A DNA stretch of 23,996 bases, taken from assembly GCA_937871985.1 (NCBI GenBank), contig CALMPB010000497.1:1-23996 (forward strand), given 5' to 3'. The position numbers were made by a program, and so were the translations under genes. The notes under the pieces were generated by a model. The model saw only the letters and a list, made by a program, of their open reading frames with translations, was not told the origin of the DNA and ran no database searches. Shown here in pieces: positions 19,473 to 23,996 of the stretch; within the stretch, counting starts at the first letter, position 1, and each line of letters opens with the position of its first letter. The DNA comes from an uncultured Burkholderiaceae bacterium. Lineage in GTDB: Bacteria > Pseudomonadota > Gammaproteobacteria > Burkholderiales > Burkholderiaceae.

Positions 19473-20351
19473 ATGGCACAGTCTGGTGTTTCGGCAGCCG
19501 AGATGCAGGCCTTGGTGGATCCCAAGGTCGACAGCACGCCCAATGTCGTCGACAGCGTGGCGCTGGCTCGTCTTTACGGCGAGCCTTTGTTTTCCATGCC
19601 GCAAGACCTGTACATCCCCCCGGATGCGCTCGAGGTCTTCCTGGAAACCTTTCAGGGCCCCCTGGATCTTCTGCTGTACCTGATACGCAAGCAGAACTTC
19701 AACGTCCTGGACATTCCCATGGCCGAAGTCACGCAGCAGTATTTGTCGTATGTCGAGCAGATCCGCAATCAGAACCTGGAGCTGGCCGGCGAGTACCTGC
19801 TGATGGCGGCCATGCTCATCGAGATCAAGTCGCGCATGCTGCTGCCCATCAAAAAGACGGACACCGGCGAAGAACCCGACGATCCCCGGGCCGAGCTGGT
19901 GCGGCGTTTGCTGGAGTACGAGCAAATGAAGCTGGCGGCCCAGAAGCTGAACGAGCTGCCGCAGATCGGCCGCGACTTCCAGCGCACGCACGCGTTCATG
20001 GATTTAAGCGTCGAGCGCATGCTGCCCGACGTCAGCCCGGAAGACCTGCGCCAGGCCTGGCTCGATATAATGCGGCGTGCGAGCCTGAACGCGCATCACC
20101 GCATCACCAAAGAGCATTTGTCGGTGCGCGAGCACATGACCCTTATTCTGCGCCGCCTTGGCGACGTGCGGTTCATGGAGTTTACCGAGTTGTTCAACGA
20201 GCGCATCAAGGACGGAGACACCGTGGCCGTCATCGTGGTGCATTTCCTGGCCATGCTCGAGCTGGCGCGCGAGACGCTGCTCGAAATCACCCAGGCCGAG
20301 CCCTATGCGCCCATTTATGTGCGGTTGTCGTACATTAGCGCCGCGGCGTAA
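19473..20351 (+). CDS. scpA: ScpA: segregation and condensation protein A (kleisin)
   Basis: A 292-residue kleisin subunit of the SMC-ScpAB condensin-like complex. The family signature FQGPLDLLLYLI is at 60-71, followed by QNFNVLDIPMAEVTQQYL. Next comes a helix LELAGEYLLMAAMLIEIKSRMLLP and the linker TDTGEEPDDPRAELVRRLLEYEQ. The C-terminal winged helix includes DVRFMEFTELFNE and VIVVHFLAMLELAR. About 45 N-terminal residues precede the core, usual for betaproteobacterial versions. It bridges the SMC heads for chromosome segregation. scpB and smc are not in the window. It is spaced 10 bases from DUF3460 and 18 from panC, so probably in one operon. Confidence 0.95.
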   Translation: MAQSGVSAAEMQALVDPKVDSTPNVVDSVALARLYGEPLFSMPQDLYIPPDALEVFLETFQGPLDLLLYLIRKQNFNVLDIPMAEVTQQYLSYVEQIRNQNLELAGEYLLMAAMLIEIKSRMLLPIKKTDTGEEPDDPRAELVRRLLEYEQMKLAAQKLNELPQIGRDFQRTHAFMDLSVERMLPDVSPEDLRQAWLDIMRRASLNAHHRITKEHLSVREHMTLILRRLGDVRFMEFTELFNERIKDGDTVAVIVVHFLAMLELARETLLEITQAEPYAPIYVRLSYISAAA

Positions 20352-21212
<861 letters not shown>

Positions 21213-21304
21213 GGTTTTCTGTAAGAAATGACAGGCGACAGCCTCGGGGTTGTATGACAGAATTTTGCTGAAGATTCGTGTCCAACTCGTGGAAGGAGTG
21301 TCTC

Positions 21305-21556
21305 ATGGCAATTGCGCCCCCGCCCGACAACCCACTGTATTCAGCGCTCACGCCGCGTGAGTTCGATGTCATGCATTATGTGGCCGAAGGCACGCCAAAT
21401 AAAGTCATCGCCGCCGAGCTGGGTGTCTCGCAGCGCACCATCGAAGCGCATCGCGCGCGCATCTTCCAAAAAATGCAGGTCAGAAATGCGGTGGAGCTTG
21501 CCCGCTGCATGTTGCAGCGCCCGCCCAAGCCCCAGTCCTCCCGTTCACCCCTGTAG
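21305..21556 (+). CDS. Stand-alone LuxR-type (GerE) DNA-binding protein
   Basis: An 83-residue protein that is little more than a LuxR/GerE helix-turn-helix: LTPREFDVMHYVAEGTPNKVIA at 15-36, then LGVSQRTIEAHRARIFQKMQVRNAVEL at 39-65. AAGGAG (21293-21298) six bases before ATG 21305 fixes the start. It has no receiver, PAS or autoinducer-binding domain, unlike full-length response regulators (about 200 residues). The sequence resembles the C-terminal domain of FixJ/NarL-type regulators. It starts 92 bases after panC and may have its own promoter. It could be a constitutive regulator or a partner for a separate sensor. The target is unknown. Confidence 0.85.
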   Translation: MAIAPPPDNPLYSALTPREFDVMHYVAEGTPNKVIAAELGVSQRTIEAHRARIFQKMQVRNAVELARCMLQRPPKPQSSRSPL

Positions 21557-21644
21557 TTGCGCGTTGCATGGCGGCTGGCCCGCGGCTTTGGCTGGCCTGG
21601 CCGGCCGCGTACCGTGGCGCACGGGCTCCAGGCGGGCCATGAAA

Positions 21645-21662
21645 TACCGCTTTTAAGCGGTA
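21645..21662. terminator. Inverted repeat between convergent genes, weak terminator candidate
   Basis: TACCGCTT (21645-21652) is mirrored by AAGCGGTA (21655-21662) with a two-base centre. The centre is T-rich (CTTTTAAG). It lies between the convergent LuxR-type and lipoprotein genes, where transcription from both sides should stop. No T-run follows the stem on the plus strand, so the call is tentative. Confidence 0.35.
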
Positions 21663-21693
21663 GCCCCTGGCCGTTGGCGTCTGTTCGCGTGCG

Positions 21694-22419
21694 TTATTCG
21701 CGGCACTTCAGGGTGGGGTGGCTGGACAATTCGTCGATGCCGTCAATGTTCGCCTGGCGCGTCAGGTGGTAGTTCAGCATGGGCTGGATGTCGTTGACGG
21801 CATTGATGCGCAGCACATTGTCGTTGACGAAGGTCAGGCTGGCGTTGCGCTTGCCGTCTTGCGATTTCAGCAGAATGCGCCACGGATCCATGCCGGTGGG
21901 GCTCCAGCAGCCCATTTCCGCAATGGGCGCCTTCTTGCCGGTGGCGGGCTGCAGGATTTGCGTGCGCGAGCGCCATTCGCCGTTGGGCGCCAGGGTCAGC
22001 GTGACGCGGGCGGCGGTGCAGGCGGATTCGCCGGTCAGGCACGGCACGGTGCCCAGGAAGGTTTTGGCTTCCATCAGGGGCCGCACCACCGGGGCCGACG
22101 CGGCGGCGTTTTGCTGCTCGGCCGCTTCGGAGGCGGCTTCGCTGCCGGGTTTGGGTTTTTTCTCGGTGTCGCCGAAACCCAATTGTATTTGCGATGGCGC
22201 GCGCGCCGTGCTGCGGCCTTGGGCCTGCTGCTGGGCGTCGCTCAGGGTGTTGTCGTGGCTGGTGTTGTAGTAGCCCGGGCTGCGCTGCTGGGCGCAGCCG
22301 GCCAGCGCCAGGGCCAGCAACGCCAGGCCCAGGCCAGGCCGCGCCGTCAGACGAAACTTGTTCAAGGCGGAAACGGGACGTAACGCGATCGCGGCGGAGG
22401 CGGACATGGCAAATTCCAT
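21694..22419 (-). CDS. NlpE-N-like lipoprotein, uncharacterised
   Basis: A 241-residue predicted lipoprotein. The hydrophobic segment LGLALLALALAGC ends in an L-A-G-C lipobox with C42 as the lipidated residue. The N-terminal region is unusually long, and a second start at 22407 (MSASAA) would shorten it by four residues. A Gln/Ala-rich linker (about 55-112) leads to a domain resembling NlpE N-terminal or META-like barrels: FLGTVPCLTGESACTAARVTLTLAPNGEW at 121-149, with C127 and C134 close together, and MGCWSP at 169-174. NlpE in E. coli senses envelope stress and copper. Here the CxxC pair of NlpE is altered. The gene is convergent with the LuxR-type gene and divergent from pilD. Surface anchoring is likely; the function is unknown. 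Confidence 0.75.
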   Translation of the reverse strand: MEFAMSASAAIALRPVSALNKFRLTARPGLGLALLALALAGCAQQRSPGYYNTSHDNTLSDAQQQAQGRSTARAPSQIQLGFGDTEKKPKPGSEAASEAAEQQNAAASAPVVRPLMEAKTFLGTVPCLTGESACTAARVTLTLAPNGEWRSRTQILQPATGKKAPIAEMGCWSPTGMDPWRILLKSQDGKRNASLTFVNDNVLRINAVNDIQPMLNYHLTRQANIDGIDELSSHPTLKCRE

Positions 22420-22547
22420 CGAATAGTTAAGTTTTCAATATTCTACGCATATATCCATTTTGCCGTATGGCTCGCGCACCCGTTGCGCATTGCTTCCGGC
22501 GCAGCCGGTTTTGCCGCGGGTTCGGCGGGGTTCTGGGGAGGCCAGGA

Positions 22548-23336
22548 ATGCCGTGGTCGTGGACTGTCGATAGCTTGGTGTGGGGCGTGATTGCCGGGGT
22601 GGCTGGCGCGGCGGCGGGTTGGTGGTGCGCCGGCTTCGCCCTGCATTGCAGCCGTCTGTTGGCGCCGGCTGCCCATGCGCCGCTGGATCGGGCCAGGGTT
22701 TTGTCGCCCGGGATGGCGGTATGCCTGGCCTGGCGCGCCGGTATTGCCCGCATTCGCGGAACAAGGCGCGGGCCGTCCCGCCTCCGGAATTGCGGAGTGC
22801 CGGCTTGGCTCGCGCCAGGTCTGGCGGTCTTGTCGGCCGGAATATTCTTTTTGCTGGCCGTCCGGCATGGCATTACGTTGTCCTGTTTGGCCGCCGCCGT
22901 GGCGGTCACCGGCCTGCTGGCCCTGGCCGTCATCGATGCCCGCACCGGCCTGCTGCCCGATGCGCTCACGCTTCCCCTGTTGTGGATTGGCCTGGCGCGG
23001 GCCTGGCTGGCGGGGGCGCTTTCCGTCCACGAGGCGGTGGCGGGGGCCATGCTGGGCTATGGCTTGCTATATGGGCTTTGCCAGGGGTTCAGGCTGCTGA
23101 GGGGGCGGGACGGCATGGGGCACGGCGATTTCAAACTGGCGGCCATGCTGGGCGCCTGGCTGGGGCCCTGGATGCTGCTTCACGTGTTGTCGGGCGCCTG
23201 CCTGCTGGCCGTTGCGTATGCGGCTTGCAGCGCCCGGACCCGCAGTTTGTCGGCGGTGCTGCCGTTCGGGCCCTTTCTGGCGGCAAGCGGAATTTCGGCC
23301 ATCGCCCTGTTTCCTGAGTTACATTTAGGACTTTGA
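22548..23336 (+). CDS. pilD: PilD-like A24 prepilin peptidase with degenerate N-terminal domain
   Basis: A 262-residue multi-pass membrane protein. GGGGAGG (22535-22541) six bases before ATG 22548 fixes the start; an upstream in-frame ATG at 22467 lacks an SD. The aspartyl protease core is present: D130 in ALAVIDARTGLLPD and D194 in GMGHGDFKLAAMLGAWLG, the G-x-G-D motif. The N-terminal methylation domain is degenerate. Bifunctional PilD proteins have two CxxC zinc pairs before the second helix; here residues 40-90 contain only C59 and C82. The equivalent of GSFLNVVIHRLP reads GWWCAGFALHCSRLL. It probably still cleaves prepilins or pseudopilins, but methylation is doubtful. It lies 25 bases before coaE, as in pilBCD-coaE loci, yet pilB and pilC are absent here. 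Confidence 0.85.
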   Translation: MPWSWTVDSLVWGVIAGVAGAAAGWWCAGFALHCSRLLAPAAHAPLDRARVLSPGMAVCLAWRAGIARIRGTRRGPSRLRNCGVPAWLAPGLAVLSAGIFFLLAVRHGITLSCLAAAVAVTGLLALAVIDARTGLLPDALTLPLLWIGLARAWLAGALSVHEAVAGAMLGYGLLYGLCQGFRLLRGRDGMGHGDFKLAAMLGAWLGPWMLLHVLSGACLLAVAYAACSARTRSLSAVLPFGPFLAASGISAIALFPELHLGL

Positions 23337-23361
23337 TGCGCGGATTGACGGGGTTGGCATT

Positions 23362-23979
23362 ATGTACATGATCGGGCTCACCGGGGGAATAGGTTCCGGC
23401 AAAAGCCGCGTGGCCGAATTGTTCCAGGAGTGGGGGGCGGCGGTCATCGATACCGACGTCATTGCGCACGAGCTTACCGCCGCCGGCGGCGGCGCCATCG
23501 AACCCATACGCTCGGCCTTCGGGTCCGGCGTGATCACGCCGCAAGGCGCCTTGAACCGCGCGGCCATGCGCGAGGCGGTGTTCCAGGATCCATCGGCCCG
23601 TTTGCGGCTTGAAGCGATTCTTCACCCAATGATAGGTCAGGTTACACAGGCGCGGGCGCGCCAGGCAAAGGGGTGCTATCTTGTATTCGTGGTGCCCTTA
23701 TTGGTAGAGTCGGGACGTTGGCGGGACAAAGTCGACCGCGTTTGCGTGGTCGATTGCGATCCGGCCACCCAGATCGCCAGGGTGCAGGCCCGCAGCGGGC
23801 TGACGCCCGAGACTATTGCGCGTATCATGTCTGCGCAGGCTTCTCGCGAAGAACGCCTTGCCGCGGCCGACGATGTTGTGCTCAATGATGCGGGCACTAC
23901 CCTGGAGGCCCTTTCCGGTCGCGCGCGCGCGCTGCACGAAAACTGGTGCGCCGCCGCGCAGTCCGGTGCAAGCAGCTAA
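23362..23979 (+). CDS. coaE: CoaE: dephospho-CoA kinase
   Basis: A 205-residue P-loop kinase completing coenzyme A synthesis by phosphorylating the 3' hydroxyl of dephospho-CoA. The Walker A GGIGSGKS is at 8-15, the substrate-site IDTDVIAHEL follows near 29-38, then LHPMI and VVPLLVESG, and the lid/adenine segment RVQARSGLTPETIARIMSAQ. The length is typical (about 200-206). I kept ATG 23362 with GGGG about 6 bases upstream; ATG 23368 is a possible alternative two codons later. The gene follows pilD by 25 bases, a widespread arrangement in beta- and gammaproteobacteria. It uses the pathway begun by panC in this window. Confidence 0.96.
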   Translation: MYMIGLTGGIGSGKSRVAELFQEWGAAVIDTDVIAHELTAAGGGAIEPIRSAFGSGVITPQGALNRAAMREAVFQDPSARLRLEAILHPMIGQVTQARARQAKGCYLVFVVPLLVESGRWRDKVDRVCVVDCDPATQIARVQARSGLTPETIARIMSAQASREERLAAADDVVLNDAGTTLEALSGRARALHENWCAAAQSGASS

Positions 23980-23996
23980 GGTCATCATTAACTATG

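Overview
The window is GC-rich, densely coding bacterial chromosome. Gene content and protein sequences point to a betaproteobacterium of the order Burkholderiales, most likely Alcaligenaceae (Bordetella / Achromobacter / Pusillimonas-like). Pointers are a DUF3460 gene beside scpA and panC, a stand-alone heptose-1-phosphate adenylyltransferase, and a ubiE / Tim44-like / ubiJ / ubiB run. The genus assignment is inference from remembered family sequences; no search was run. No tRNA, rRNA, CRISPR array, transposase or prophage gene was seen, so most of the window looks like core genome.

Layout. (1) 1-3913, plus strand: ubiquinone block with the ubiE tail, a secreted or membrane Tim44-like protein, ubiJ and ubiB. 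A perfect 18-bp inverted repeat splits the block before ubiJ. (2) 3914-5480, plus: a possible 38-codon small ORF, a di-iron ferritin-like / acyl-ACP-desaturase-like protein, and the LPS heptose enzyme RfaE2. (3) 5557-12501, minus: btuB, btuF, thiG, thiD, a PCMT-like methyltransferase and tolC all read leftward, with several overlaps or very short gaps. A cobalamin riboswitch precedes btuB. (4) 13052-17683, plus: cobalamin-dependent methionine synthase metH, divergent from the B12 uptake genes, then an XRE-family regulator. (5) 17739-19208, minus: a 14-TM DHA2 drug transporter. (6) 19274-21556, plus: DUF3460, scpA, panC and a stand-alone LuxR-type HTH protein. (7) 21694-22419, minus: an NlpE-like lipoprotein. 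(8) 22548-23979, plus: a prepilin peptidase with a degenerate N-terminal domain, and coaE.

Functional logic. The clearest system is the B12 module. BtuB (outer membrane) and BtuF (periplasm) import cobalamin under a riboswitch that should turn them down when B12 is plentiful, and the divergent MetH is a main user of that cofactor. The inner-membrane BtuCD components are not in the window. The ubiquinone block pairs UbiB with its SCP2-domain partner UbiJ. It is flanked by two uncharacterised proteins, Tim44-like and di-iron, that are the best candidates for undescribed biology here. I found no obviously new multi-gene system; the most informative findings are regulatory (riboswitch, possible MetR site, interlocked divergent promoters) and variant family members (PilD-like, PCMT-like, di-iron protein).
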